From Paracoccaceae bacterium (GTDB lineage: Bacteria; Pseudomonadota; Alphaproteobacteria; Rhodobacterales; Rhodobacteraceae): a stretch of 36,056 nucleotides of DNA. The stretch covers positions 1 to 36,056 of the forward strand of contig CANIKY010000024.1 in NCBI GenBank assembly GCA_947468085.1. The letters are read 5' to 3'. A program made the position numbers and the translations under genes. Positions 27,262 to 35,268 of the stretch are shown piece after piece. The notes beneath the pieces were generated by a model. The model searched no databases. It had not been told where the DNA came from and was given only the letters and a program-made list of their open reading frames with translations. The first letter of the stretch is position 1; every line of letters begins with the position of its first letter.

Positions 27262-29007
27262 TTAGCGCATCTCTTCTGCCGGCTTGACACCCAGAATAGA
27301 CAATCCTGCCGAAATAACAACGCCTGTGGCACGGGCGAGGGCAATTTTTGCGCAAGATGTTGCGTCTTTGCCCTCTTGGATGAACCTTAAGCTGGGGTCG
27401 TCATTGCCGCGGTTCCATAGCCCGTGGAATTCTGACGCGAGTTCATAAAGGAAAAACGCAATCCGGTGCGGTTCGTTGCCTTTGGCGGCAATTTCAACCT
27501 CACGCGGCCATTCGGCGATTTGCTGGGCCATATCAATTTCGGCAGGATGCGACAATTGAGTGAGATCAGCCTTGGCAAGGGCGGCATCCGACACATCCAA
27601 CCCCGCCGCCTGCGCCTTGCGCAGCACCGAATTGATCCGCGCATTGGCATATTGCACATAAAACACCGGATTGTCTTTTGACTGTTCCAGCACCTTGGCA
27701 AAGTCAAAATCCAAAGCCACGTCGTTTTTACGCGTCAACATCATAAAGCGCGTGACATCCGCGCCCGCCTGTTCCACCACATCATGAAGGGTGACGAAAG
27801 TACCGGCCCGCTTTGACATTTTAAACGGCTCGCCGTTTTTATACAGCTTCACCAGTTGCACCAGCTTGATATCCAAAGGCACGCGGCCTCCCGAAAGGGC
27901 GGAAACCGCCGCTTTCATCCGCTTGACATAGCCGCCATGATCGGCGCCGAAAATGTCAATCAACTCGTCAAAACCGCGCTGCACCTTGTCGAAGTGATAG
28001 GCGATATCTGGGGCGAAATAGGTCCAAGACCCGTCCGATTTCATCACAGGCCGGTCGACGTCGTCGCCGTGCGCGGTAGAGCGAAACAGGGTTTGAATCC
28101 GCGCCTCGTAATCTTCGGGGACTTTGCCTTTGGGCGGTTCCAGCGTGCCTTCATAGATCAGCCCCTGATCGCGCAGCGTCTGGATCGCAGCCTCGATCTG
28201 GCCCGTACCGTACAGCGCTTTTTCCGAGGAATAGACATCCATCCGCACGCCCAACTGCGCCAGATCGTTGCGAATTTCTTGCATCATCATCGCAGAGGCA
28301 TAGTCGCGCAGATCCGTCAGCCAGACCGATTCGGGCTGATTGAGCAGGCTGGTGCCGTATTTCTCTTTCAAGGCCGCACCCACGGGCACCAGATAATCGC
28401 CCGGATAAAGCCCCTCGCGAATTTCAGGTTCCAGCCCATTGGCCTCGCGGTAGCGTTCATAGGCAGACCGCGCCAGCACATCTACCTGCGCGCCGCCGTC
28501 GTTGATGTAATATTCCCGCGTAACGCTCCACCCAGCAAAAGCCAAAAGGTTGGACAGCGCATCCCCCACCACAGCCCCGCGCACATGGCCCACATGCATC
28601 GGCCCCGTGGGGTTGGCCGAGACAAACTCCACATTCACCTTGCGGCCCCCGCCCGCGTTTGAACGGCCATAATCCGCCCCATCTGTCAGGGCCGATTTCA
28701 CCACGCTTTGCCAGACGAGATTAGACAGCCGCAGGTTCAAAAACCCCGGCCCTGCCACATCAGCCGCCATGATGCGCGCGTCTTTGGCCAAACGCACCGC
28801 CAGCGCATCGGCAATCGCGCGTGGCGCAAGGCCCGCAGGCTTGGCCAGCACCATCGCGGCATTGGTCGCCATATCGCCGTGGGCAGCATCACGGGGCGGC
28901 TCTACCGCGACATGGGCAAAGTCCAGCCCCGCCGGCAGGGCCCCTTCTGCCGTCATGGCGGTGAGTTCTGCCACCACAAGGGCGCGGATATCGGCGAAGA
29001 GATTCAT
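27262..29007 (-). CDS. argS: Arginyl-tRNA synthetase
   Basis: ArgS charges tRNA-Arg with arginine. From the ATG at 29007 it is 581 aa. The class I motif is HVGH (138-141, within ANPTGPMHVGHVRG), and the second signature is KMSKRAGTF. The N-terminal additional domain and the C-terminal anticodon-binding domain with YVQYANARINSVLRKAQ are complete. The open frame extends 56 codons upstream, but homologous sequence begins with MNLFADIRALV. It lies between the holin (115 bases upstream) and the SPOR gene (72 bases downstream). Confidence 0.97.
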   Translation of the reverse strand: MNLFADIRALVVAELTAMTAEGALPAGLDFAHVAVEPPRDAAHGDMATNAAMVLAKPAGLAPRAIADALAVRLAKDARIMAADVAGPGFLNLRLSNLVWQSVVKSALTDGADYGRSNAGGGRKVNVEFVSANPTGPMHVGHVRGAVVGDALSNLLAFAGWSVTREYYINDGGAQVDVLARSAYERYREANGLEPEIREGLYPGDYLVPVGAALKEKYGTSLLNQPESVWLTDLRDYASAMMMQEIRNDLAQLGVRMDVYSSEKALYGTGQIEAAIQTLRDQGLIYEGTLEPPKGKVPEDYEARIQTLFRSTAHGDDVDRPVMKSDGSWTYFAPDIAYHFDKVQRGFDELIDIFGADHGGYVKRMKAAVSALSGGRVPLDIKLVQLVKLYKNGEPFKMSKRAGTFVTLHDVVEQAGADVTRFMMLTRKNDVALDFDFAKVLEQSKDNPVFYVQYANARINSVLRKAQAAGLDVSDAALAKADLTQLSHPAEIDMAQQIAEWPREVEIAAKGNEPHRIAFFLYELASEFHGLWNRGNDDPSLRFIQEGKDATSCAKIALARATGVVISAGLSILGVKPAEEMR

Positions 29008-29122
29008 CTGATCAAATCCTGTCTTGTCCCCTGCGGGATGCCAGACAGGAAGACGCAGGTCAAGGACAGGTGCTTTACCACAAAGGCCGCGGCCGCCCAA
29101 AGCATGGGCGACCGGGAGGATT

Positions 29123-29467
29123 TTAGCTTTTTGAAGATGGTTTTTGACGAATGTAATGCGCCTCGCGCGACCCAAAGAACATCGTGATCACCGCGCCCAA
29201 AAGCCACCATAAAGGCTGCGGAACAGAGGCTAAAACCTGCATTTGGGTTTCAAACCAAGCCGGATATAGGCCCGCCACCACAAAAACCCCCAAAGCGCCC
29301 AAAGCCATAAGCGGGCGTGGCAAGCGGTTTAGCGCGTCAATCAAACGGTCATAGCCCGCCTTTCCCGTGGGGGTTTGGGGCTGCACCTGCGGCAAAGGGC
29401 CAGCGGCCCCTGTCGCCAATTCTTGTGCCAAGGTTTCGGCTGTGCTGACGATTTTGTTAAAATCCAT
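29123..29467 (-). CDS. 3TM-type holin (gene-transfer-agent holin family)
   Basis: Holins open the inner membrane so that an endolysin reaches peptidoglycan. The 114-aa product has an N-terminal soluble segment, then hydrophobic segments at about 52-70 and 84-103 with a third weaker one between them, and matches the pattern of the GTA-associated 3TM holin family (PF11351 type): RLIDALNRLPRPLMALGALG and WWLLGAVITMFFGSREAHY. The ATG at 29467 has AAAGGA correctly spaced; an ATG five codons earlier overlaps the endolysin stop as ATGA but has no ribosome binding site. It is coupled to the muramidase upstream. No other phage gene is near, which fits a domesticated lysis module. Confidence 0.85.
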   Translation of the reverse strand: MDFNKIVSTAETLAQELATGAAGPLPQVQPQTPTGKAGYDRLIDALNRLPRPLMALGALGVFVVAGLYPAWFETQMQVLASVPQPLWWLLGAVITMFFGSREAHYIRQKPSSKS

Positions 29468-29478
29468 TGGATGTCCTT

Positions 29479-30081
29479 TCATCGCCAGGCCGCGACGCGG
29501 GCCTGATGTTGGGTTTGGGTGAAGTGCAAGGCAGGGGGCAAAAACGCCTCGGCACGCGTGATCCACCCGCCTTTGCCGCCATCGCGCCGCACCGCATACT
29601 TGCGGCTGGCGGGGCGGGCATCGGCGAGCTGGTAGTAAAATTCGCGCCGCGCGGCTCCGTACAAATCAACCAAAGCCTGCGCGTCACAGGCTTTCATGGC
29701 GGCCAAAGTGGCGCGGCCAAGAACGCCATCACACCGCACCTTGTGGCCTTGCGACACGAGCACCTTTTGCAGCAATTTAATGGCCATGGGCCCTGCGTTG
29801 ACATACATATCAAACACAGGGGCCTGCAAAGGATCGGGCAATAGGCAAAGACCGGGGCGGTCAAAATAGCGGGTCAGAAAAATCTCAACCGCCTGCGCCG
29901 CACTTAGGACGCGCACATCCGCCACATCAACAACCCCGTCGGCATTCACATCCCGCGCCAAGGCCCGCAACGTGCCCAGCGTCACGCCGTGTTGCGTGTG
30001 CCCGCCCGGATCGGCAGGATCGTTCACATAGCCCCCCTCGCGGACCACGATGTCTTCGGCAATTTGGCGAACGTTTGGCAT
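29479..30081 (-). CDS. zliS: Holin-associated N-acetylmuramidase (GH108 endolysin)
   Basis: This is a peptidoglycan glycosidase. The 200-aa product has the GH108 motif VREGGY with catalytic Glu15, then GGHTQHGVTLGTLRAL, and a C-terminal peptidoglycan-binding segment of the PG_binding_3 type (VLGRATLAAM onward). It has no signal peptide, so release needs the holin next to it. Residues 44-55 (DVNADGVVDVAD) form a perfect 12-residue dockerin/EF-hand-type calcium loop. Homologues are, as I recall, the endolysin that releases the Rhodobacter capsulatus gene transfer agent (rcc00555, with holin rcc00556). The ATG at 30081 has only a weak GGGGG-type binding site, so translation may be low or regulated. 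Confidence 0.87.
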   Translation of the reverse strand: MPNVRQIAEDIVVREGGYVNDPADPGGHTQHGVTLGTLRALARDVNADGVVDVADVRVLSAAQAVEIFLTRYFDRPGLCLLPDPLQAPVFDMYVNAGPMAIKLLQKVLVSQGHKVRCDGVLGRATLAAMKACDAQALVDLYGAARREFYYQLADARPASRKYAVRRDGGKGGWITRAEAFLPPALHFTQTQHQARVAAWR

Positions 30082-30151
30082 AGGGCCCCCGGATTTGATG
30101 ACCGGGGCGAGGATGCCGCAAGAAAGTTAATTCCCCTAAAACCCAGCGTTC

Positions 30152-30604
30152 TTACGGGGCGGCGGCTTTGAAAACACCCTGTGCTTTCAAGGCGTCAATC
30201 ACCTCTTTGGGCATATAGGTCTCGTCATGCTTGGCCAGTATTTCGCTGGCGACAAAGGTGCCATCGTCCATTTGCCCCATGGCAATCACGCCGGCCCCTT
30301 CGGCAAATAGATCCGGCAGAACGCCCTTGAAAGCGACAGGAATCGTGTCCTTGGTATCGGTGATTGCAAAGGTGATCACATCGCCCTGCCCGCGCACCAA
30401 AGACCCTACTTCCACCAAACCGCCAAGGCGAAACACCTCTCCGGCCTTGGGCGGCATCGTGGCCACTTGCGACGGCGCGCGAAAGAAATTGATCCCGTCT
30501 TTCATGGCATAGCCAATCAGCGCAGTCGAAAGGGCCAGCGCAACAAAGGCCGCCACAATGATCTGGATGCGCCGTGTCTTTTTCAACCCCTTCATGCCCG
30601 CCAT
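30152..30604 (-). CDS. ccmE: Cytochrome c maturation heme chaperone CcmE
   Basis: CcmE carries heme covalently in the periplasm and hands it to the CcmF/H ligase for c-type cytochromes. The 150-aa product has a cytosolic N-terminal tail with KKTRR, one membrane helix at about 14-32, an OB-fold, and the heme-binding His126 in HDETYMP with Tyr130. The ATG at 30604 is preceded by GAGGGCACC; a second ATG three codons later is possible. It follows argC by seven bases. The other ccm genes are not in the window. Confidence 0.96.
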   Translation of the reverse strand: MAGMKGLKKTRRIQIIVAAFVALALSTALIGYAMKDGINFFRAPSQVATMPPKAGEVFRLGGLVEVGSLVRGQGDVITFAITDTKDTIPVAFKGVLPDLFAEGAGVIAMGQMDDGTFVASEILAKHDETYMPKEVIDALKAQGVFKAAAP

Positions 30605-30611
30605 GGTGCCC

Positions 30612-31640
30612 TCACGGAAAAATCGGGGCCAACATCAGCCCCATCGTCTCTGGCAGGCCCAGCATCAGATTGGCATTCTGCAAGGCTTGGCCCGATGAGC
30701 CCTTATTTAGGTTATCCAGCACCGTCACCACAACCGCTCGTCCCCCCAAACGATCGCCAATCACCCCGATGTGACAGAAATTCGACCCCGCCACATCCCG
30801 GGTCGAAGGCAAAGCGCCAAAGGGCAGCACTTGCAAGAACGGTTCAACCGCGTAGGCCGCAGCCAAAGTCTGGTGGACCACCGCCGGATCGCCCCTGACA
30901 TAAACCGTAGCCAAAATGCCGCGGTTCATCGGCAGCAAATGCGGTGTGAATTGCACCTGCACCGCACGACCGGCAATCTTGGAAAACTCTTGGTCAAACT
31001 CGCCCAAATGCCGGTGCTTGCCACCCGCCGAATAGGGATGCGTGCCCCCCGACAACTCGGCATGCAGCAAATTCTCTTTCGGGCTGCGCCCCGCCCCCGA
31101 AACCCCCGCTTTCAGGTCAATCAAGATCGTGTCCAAATCAATCACCCCGGCGGCAATCAACGGACGCAGCGCGAATTGCCCTGTCGCCGCATTACAGCCC
31201 GTCCCAGCCACCAACCGCGCGGCGGCAATCTCACTGCGGTAGAACTCCGTAAGGCCATAAACCGCCTCGGCCTGCAACTCAGGCTGGGTATGGGGCTGAC
31301 CGTACCACTGGGCATAGGCCGCCGCATCGCGCAGCCTGAAATCGGCTGACAGATCGACAATCTTCAAATCGCGCGGCAAAGCGGCAATCACCGCTTGCGT
31401 CGTGCCGTGGGGTAAGGCGCAAAAACACAGGTCGATCTTGGAAAAATCAATCTCCTCAATCTTGGTCAACACGGGTAAATCCAGATGGCGCAGAAAGGGG
31501 AAAACCTCGGCCATGGTCATGCCCGCTTTGCGATCCGCCGAAAGCGCCGCGACCCGCATCTGGGGATGGGTGGCAATCAAGCGCACCAGTTCCGCCCCCG
31601 TATAGCCCGAGGCCCCAAGGATAGCGATGTTATAGATCAT
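30612..31640 (-). CDS. argC: N-acetyl-gamma-glutamyl-phosphate reductase
   Basis: ArgC is the NADPH-dependent third enzyme of arginine synthesis. The 342-aa product has the nucleotide-binding motif [12 protein letters not shown] (9-20), ALPHGTT (75-81), and the catalytic cysteine in GTGCNAATG (Cys149). The C-terminal half has the family's [11 protein letters not shown] segment and [11 protein letters not shown]. The ATG at 31640 opens the argC-ccmE pair. Arginine genes at both ends of this stretch (argC, argS) are probably coincidental. Confidence 0.96.
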   Translation of the reverse strand: MIYNIAILGASGYTGAELVRLIATHPQMRVAALSADRKAGMTMAEVFPFLRHLDLPVLTKIEEIDFSKIDLCFCALPHGTTQAVIAALPRDLKIVDLSADFRLRDAAAYAQWYGQPHTQPELQAEAVYGLTEFYRSEIAAARLVAGTGCNAATGQFALRPLIAAGVIDLDTILIDLKAGVSGAGRSPKENLLHAELSGGTHPYSAGGKHRHLGEFDQEFSKIAGRAVQVQFTPHLLPMNRGILATVYVRGDPAVVHQTLAAAYAVEPFLQVLPFGALPSTRDVAGSNFCHIGVIGDRLGGRAVVVTVLDNLNKGSSGQALQNANLMLGLPETMGLMLAPIFP

Positions 31641-31730
31641 GTGGCGTCCCCTTCGGTGTCAAAATCTTAGCCCCCCTCTTTGGTTAGCCAAAGCGCGGAT
31701 GCAAGTCCCTTTGCCCCCCGCACCCCCCTA

Positions 31731-31780
31731 TTTCATATGTGCCCAAATATCCACGGGGGTCCGGGGGGCGTGCCCCCCGG
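31731..31780 (-). repeat. Copy 3 of the composite hairpin plus dispersed motif
   Basis: On the minus strand CCGGGGGGC and GCCCCCCGG (31761-31769 with 31772-31780, 2-base centre) form a perfect inverted repeat. It begins ten bases after the DUF1684 stop and is followed directly by ACCCCCGTGGATATTTGGGC and ACATATGAAA (31731-31760). The latter is a looser version of the motif at 3551-3584 and 6189-6215. The rest of the 150-base gap between the DUF1684 gene and argC holds nothing else I can see. Confidence 0.6.
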
Positions 31781-31790
31781 CACTGGGCCA

Positions 31791-32537
31791 TCAGCCCAGC
31801 TTGCGCTCTCCGGCGCGGATGGCAAATGGAAGGCGGTTTTCGCGTGGCGGTAAAGGGCAGATAGCAAAATCGCTAAAGGCGCAGGGCGGGTTGTGGGCGC
31901 GGTTGAAATCCAGCGTGATCGTCTCGCCAGCAGGCTCTGCGATCAAAAAGCGCGAGGCGGCATAGGTTTCCGCCCCCGCCGTGGCATCGCGAATCACAAA
32001 CATCGGTTTGCCCGCTTTCCAATGTGTGGCAAGCAGCGTGACATCTTGGCCTTCATGCGTGAAATGCGCGCGGTGGGTGAGGGTGACTTGGGTTGCCCCT
32101 GCCCCCTTTTGATCGACCAATTGCGCCTGTGGGGTGGCCAAAGTCTCCCACTTTGCTGTGATAATCCAAGTGGGATCAAAGGGATAAGACGTCAACTTAA
32201 CACTGCGCGGCAGGCTAAGGTCGCGCACGCGCAAGGCGGGTTGGCCCTCGACACTGTGCAGTTCCAACAACAGCCCCAAAACCCGCAGCATCGGATTGCC
32301 GCCTTGCGCCGTAAAGGCCAAGTCTTGGTCAGCCACACGCAACACAGCGCTGTGCGCTGTTGCCATCAGCACCCCCAAATGTTGCGGCCCAACCGACAAA
32401 ACCAGATCGTTGCCTCGTGCGCGCCCAATGTTTTGGGGGCCTTGGGGAATTTCCACACGGTCGGTCAAGTTTAACCAGCCATCCTCGGCCACCAAGGCCG
32501 CCAAGCGCTCGGTTTGCCAAACATCATAAGAAATCAT
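31791..32537 (-). CDS. DUF1684 domain-containing protein
   Basis: The 248-aa product fits DUF1684 (PF07920 type). The C-terminal signature is clear: DFNRAHNPPCAFSDFAICPL followed by PPRENRLPFAIRAGER. The N-terminal part has WQTERLAALVAEDGWLNLTD. There is no signal peptide, so it is cytosolic. Biochemical function is unknown. The ATG at 32537 overlaps the stop of the phosphatase gene as ATGA, so the two form a two-gene unit. It is followed by a hairpin that may terminate it. Confidence 0.92.
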   Translation of the reverse strand: MISYDVWQTERLAALVAEDGWLNLTDRVEIPQGPQNIGRARGNDLVLSVGPQHLGVLMATAHSAVLRVADQDLAFTAQGGNPMLRVLGLLLELHSVEGQPALRVRDLSLPRSVKLTSYPFDPTWIITAKWETLATPQAQLVDQKGAGATQVTLTHRAHFTHEGQDVTLLATHWKAGKPMFVIRDATAGAETYAASRFLIAEPAGETITLDFNRAHNPPCAFSDFAICPLPPRENRLPFAIRAGERKLG

Positions 32538-33145
32538 GTGCCTATCCGATCGCGCAGATCGGCCAAATCCACCTCGCGCAGATAGCGCGGAATGTTGAAC
32601 CAGATCGGGTGAAAGCCATAGCCGCCCTCGATCACCTCATCAATCGCCGATTGACGCGACCAACCGCAGTCCAAAATACGCCACAGTGCGCAGATCAATC
32701 CTGTGCGGTCAGCTCCATGGTGGCAATGCACCAGCACTGGCCCGCGTTTCAGCCCCGCCCGCAGTTCCCGCATTGCCTGCACCACCTTCGCGCCATCCTT
32801 TTCGCCCACCCACCGCGCCTTTAACGGCACACGAGACAGCGCTAGGTCCGTACCGGTGGCCAACTGCCCATCCGTCATAGTTTGGCGCAACGACAAAACA
32901 GACCTGACACCCATCTCTTGCAAGGCGCGAAGCCCGTCAGAATCAGGCTGCGCCGAGCGATAAAGCTGAACATTGACTTGATATAGGTTTGGGACATGCG
33001 CCACAAAGCGATCAACCCGCCGCGCCCATTCTAAAGGCCGTGCCGCGCGTGAAATGCCTGGTGTTGGCAATAAAGCCGCCGGCAATGCGCCGAAAATCAC
33101 CCGACGCGTCAGCGCCACTGTCGCAAAAACACGTTTTACGTGCAT
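32534..33145 (-). CDS. Tyrosine/dual-specificity phosphatase-like protein
   Basis: The 203-aa product has the cysteine phosphatase P-loop HCHHGADRTG, with Cys141 and Arg147 of the Cx5R motif, and LYRSAQPDSDGLRALQEMGV, the segment typical of this bacterial tyrosine phosphatase group. Residues 1-35 are basic then hydrophobic (VIFGALPAALLPTPG), possibly a signal or anchor but not convincing. The ATG at 33145 has a near-perfect AAGGAGG six bases upstream, so the 75 extra codons of the open frame are rejected. It is coupled to the DUF1684 gene. Substrate unknown; lipid or protein phosphate are both possible in this group. Confidence 0.88.
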   Translation of the reverse strand: MHVKRVFATVALTRRVIFGALPAALLPTPGISRAARPLEWARRVDRFVAHVPNLYQVNVQLYRSAQPDSDGLRALQEMGVRSVLSLRQTMTDGQLATGTDLALSRVPLKARWVGEKDGAKVVQAMRELRAGLKRGPVLVHCHHGADRTGLICALWRILDCGWSRQSAIDEVIEGGYGFHPIWFNIPRYLREVDLADLRDRIGT

Positions 33146-33503
33146 TTCAGCCTCCTTGATCGCCCAAGATGGCCCTAAACAGATCAAAAAGCAAGCCTTT
33201 GCCAGACCAAAACCCATGGCGCCAAGGTTTACGATCCATTCAACATGCTGTTTTGTCATGTTTTTTTTCAAAAAATTCATCTGGATGCTGAACTCTGGTG
33301 CCCAAACAAAGACGAAAAAGCCCCTAAAACGCTGCAAAACCACCTCTCGTTGAACCTTGTGACCTTGCAACCTAGAGGAGTTTTTGAATCGCTATTTGTG
33401 TAGTGCATATATCCTAAAGATAGCATATAGTACGCGGGTAGTGTCTGGCAAACCGAGATGGAATCTCTATTTAATAGCTTTCCAAATCTAATGGGTGGAA
33501 CAA
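33146..33503. other. 358-base AT-rich intergenic region between divergent genes
   Basis: This gap separates the phosphatase gene (minus) and the response regulator gene (plus). It is visibly AT-richer than the rest of the window, with runs such as CATGTTTTTTTTCAAAAAAT (33258-33277) and ATATATCC and ATAGCATATAG near 33408-33430. I see no convincing gene in it. It must hold the promoters of both flanking genes. Confidence 0.7.
33384..33413 (+). promoter_or_regulatory. Candidate promoter of the response regulator gene
   Basis: TTGAAT (33384-33389) is followed after 18 bases by TATATC (33408-33413), each matching the sigma70 consensus at four of six positions. The leader would be about 85 bases. 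In an AT-rich region such pairs arise easily by chance. Confidence 0.3.
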
Positions 33504-34169
33504 ATGTCAATGTCGGAACAAAAAGTAGAAGCGTCCGTGGGGTCCTTACCCATTAGCGTGATTGTGGCGGATGATCACTCTATGATCAGCGAATGCATAT
33601 GCAGCTTTTTAGAAACCCGCATCAACGGCACGGTAACGTCGCAACCCACATTTCAGGGCGCTTTAGCAGCTGCCAGCGCAAAGCATTGCGATGTTATCCT
33701 TTTGGATATGATCATGCCAGGAATGGATGGCATAGCCAGCATCGAAAAGTTTGTCACAACCTTCCCCGATACCAAGGTCGTGATTTTTTCTAGCTGCGCC
33801 GATCAGTCTTTGGTTGTTAAGGCGATCAAGGCTGGCGCAAGAGGATTTGTTCCCAAGGATATGCCTTTGACAGCCTTGATCCCAGCCTTGAACCTCATTT
33901 TGTCAAACGAGATATTTTTTCCAAGCAGTTTCTTCAAATCTGCCGCCTTCGAGAAGCTTTCCGCAACCTCGTCAACCGCTGTCTTGAACCAATCTGAAAT
34001 TTCGATGCTTGAAATGGTCTTGGTTGGGGCGTCAAACAAAGAAATCGGGCACCGTATCGGTCAGTCTGAAAACAACGTCAAAATGTTGATGCGCAAAGCT
34101 TTCTTGAAACTTGGCGCGAACAACCGGACCCACGCTGTCCACATCGCCCAGTCAAACGGTTGGATTTAA
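33504..34169 (+). CDS. NarL/FixJ-type response regulator with LuxR-like DNA-binding domain
   Basis: The 221-aa product has a receiver domain (about 16-130) with acidic pocket Asp23-Asp24, phosphoacceptor Asp68 (VILLDMIMPGMDG), Ser96/97 and Lys118. A LuxR-type helix-turn-helix follows at about 160-221 (SNKEIGHRIGQSENNVKMLM). It is a transcription factor controlled by phosphorylation. No sensor kinase is in the window, so its partner lies elsewhere. ATGs at 33504 and 33510 and a GTG at 33495 are possible; GGTGG before 33504 supports that one. Codon use is AT-richer than neighbours, hinting at later acquisition or relaxed selection. A terminator follows. Confidence 0.93.
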   Translation: MSMSEQKVEASVGSLPISVIVADDHSMISECICSFLETRINGTVTSQPTFQGALAAASAKHCDVILLDMIMPGMDGIASIEKFVTTFPDTKVVIFSSCADQSLVVKAIKAGARGFVPKDMPLTALIPALNLILSNEIFFPSSFFKSAAFEKLSATSSTAVLNQSEISMLEMVLVGASNKEIGHRIGQSENNVKMLMRKAFLKLGANNRTHAVHIAQSNGWI

Positions 34170-34200
34170 CGGCCAAAAGCACCATCTGCTGAAGTCCAAG

Positions 34201-34224
34201 GCCGCATCCAAGGATGCGGCTTTT
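34201..34224 (+). terminator. Intrinsic terminator after the response regulator gene
   Basis: GCCGCATCC (34201-34209) pairs with GGATGCGGC (34212-34220), followed by TTTT. It lies 31 bases after the stop codon. No T run follows on the other strand, so it acts for the plus strand only. Confidence 0.9.
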
Positions 34225-34287
34225 GTCATTCATGCAATTGGGTCAGCCTATCTGTGCGCAGGCCTTCCGCTGTACCCGCCTTTGGGG

Positions 34288-35100
34288 TCAAACCGCCTCG
34301 AACGTGATCGCGCGGCGCAAGAATTGTGTGGCTTTGCTGGAAACATAGGCCGGATCGCCCGTGGTCAGGAACTTAGCCAGCGTCCCCGCCCCCAAAAACG
34401 CCGGCCTGCGCTGCAAATAGTCAGCCAAGCTTTCTGCCACTAAATTGGCTTGCGAATAAACCCTCACCTCTGGCCCAAGCGCGTCTTGAAAGACGCGCGC
34501 CAAAAGCGGGTAATGGGTGCACCCCAAGACTGCAGCTTCCGGATAGGGCATCCGGCGTTTCAGCGCCTCGACATGGCTGCGCACCAGGGCCTCGGCCAAA
34601 ATCTCGTCACCTTGTTCGATGGCATCCACCACCCCACCGCAGGGCTGCGCCTCGACATCCACTCCTACCGCGCGGTAAGCCAGTTCGCGTTGAAACGCGC
34701 GCGAGGCGACCGTGGCAGGCGTGGCAAACAGCGCCACATGTTTGACAGCCACCTCGCGCGGAGGAGAGTTGTCGCCCCATTGCCGTTCGGTCAGCGCCTC
34801 GATCAGGGGCACAAACACGCCCAAAACCCGCTTATCAGAGGGAACCCAAGTTTCCTGCATCCGCTTTAAAGCTGCGGCCGAGGCGGTGTTGCAGGCCAAA
34901 ATCACCAGATCGCACCCTTCGTCCCACAAGCGTTCGGTGGCAGCACAGGTCAGGTTGAAAATGTCATCATGCGTGCGCACCCCGTAAGGTGCGTGGGCAT
35001 TGTCACCGAAGTACACAAAAGGCACTGCGGGCAGTTTGCGCGCCACGGCGTCCAAAACGGTCAACCCGCCCAAGCCGGAATCGAATATGCCCACTGCCAT
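34288..35100 (-). CDS. murI: Glutamate racemase
   Basis: MurI makes D-glutamate for peptidoglycan. From the ATG at 35100 it is 270 aa. It has [11 protein letters not shown] with Asp7, the first catalytic cysteine Cys70 in [10 protein letters not shown], and the second, Cys194, in GCTHYPLL with His196. AAAGGG lies ahead of the start. The open frame runs 44 codons further up through a cysteine-rich, non-homologous stretch that I reject. It stands alone, converging with the response regulator gene and divergent from the LysR gene. Confidence 0.96.
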   Translation of the reverse strand: MAVGIFDSGLGGLTVLDAVARKLPAVPFVYFGDNAHAPYGVRTHDDIFNLTCAATERLWDEGCDLVILACNTASAAALKRMQETWVPSDKRVLGVFVPLIEALTERQWGDNSPPREVAVKHVALFATPATVASRAFQRELAYRAVGVDVEAQPCGGVVDAIEQGDEILAEALVRSHVEALKRRMPYPEAAVLGCTHYPLLARVFQDALGPEVRVYSQANLVAESLADYLQRRPAFLGAGTLAKFLTTGDPAYVSSKATQFLRRAITFEAV

Positions 35101-35268
35101 GCTACGCCCTTTGCTTGGTAAATTTCTTGCGACTTTAGGATAGTGCACCCACCCCCCCAAGAGCAATGCCGCGCAAACAGGCATCCCGCAGCAGCAAAGC
35201 AGTTTACAGGGCGCAGACCTTGGGGCAGACAAAAAACTATGCTAGCCTAAACTATGGGAGAATTTGCG

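Noticed and set aside
29008-29175. 56-codon upstream extension of argS and possible extra gene in the argS-holin gap
   Set aside because: ArgS homology begins at 29007; the 115-base gap shows no frame with a start signal and no clear promoter or terminator.
29123-30081. Remnant prophage at the holin-endolysin pair
   Set aside because: No integrase, capsid, tail or attachment-site repeat is visible nearby, and flanking genes are intact housekeeping genes, so a domesticated lysis module fits better.
33146-33370. 75-codon upstream extension of the phosphatase gene
   Set aside because: AAGGAGG sits exactly before the ATG at 33145, and the extension is AT-rich and unlike a phosphatase N-terminus.
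33245-33403. 52-codon plus-strand frame in the AT-rich gap before the response regulator gene
   Set aside because: No ribosome binding site, no recognisable sequence, and it runs through the candidate promoter; probably chance.
35101-35268. LysR operator and promoter between murI and the LysR gene
   Set aside because: AT-rich patches and a GCTAGC palindrome exist, but I found no well-spaced -35/-10 pair or convincing LysR box.
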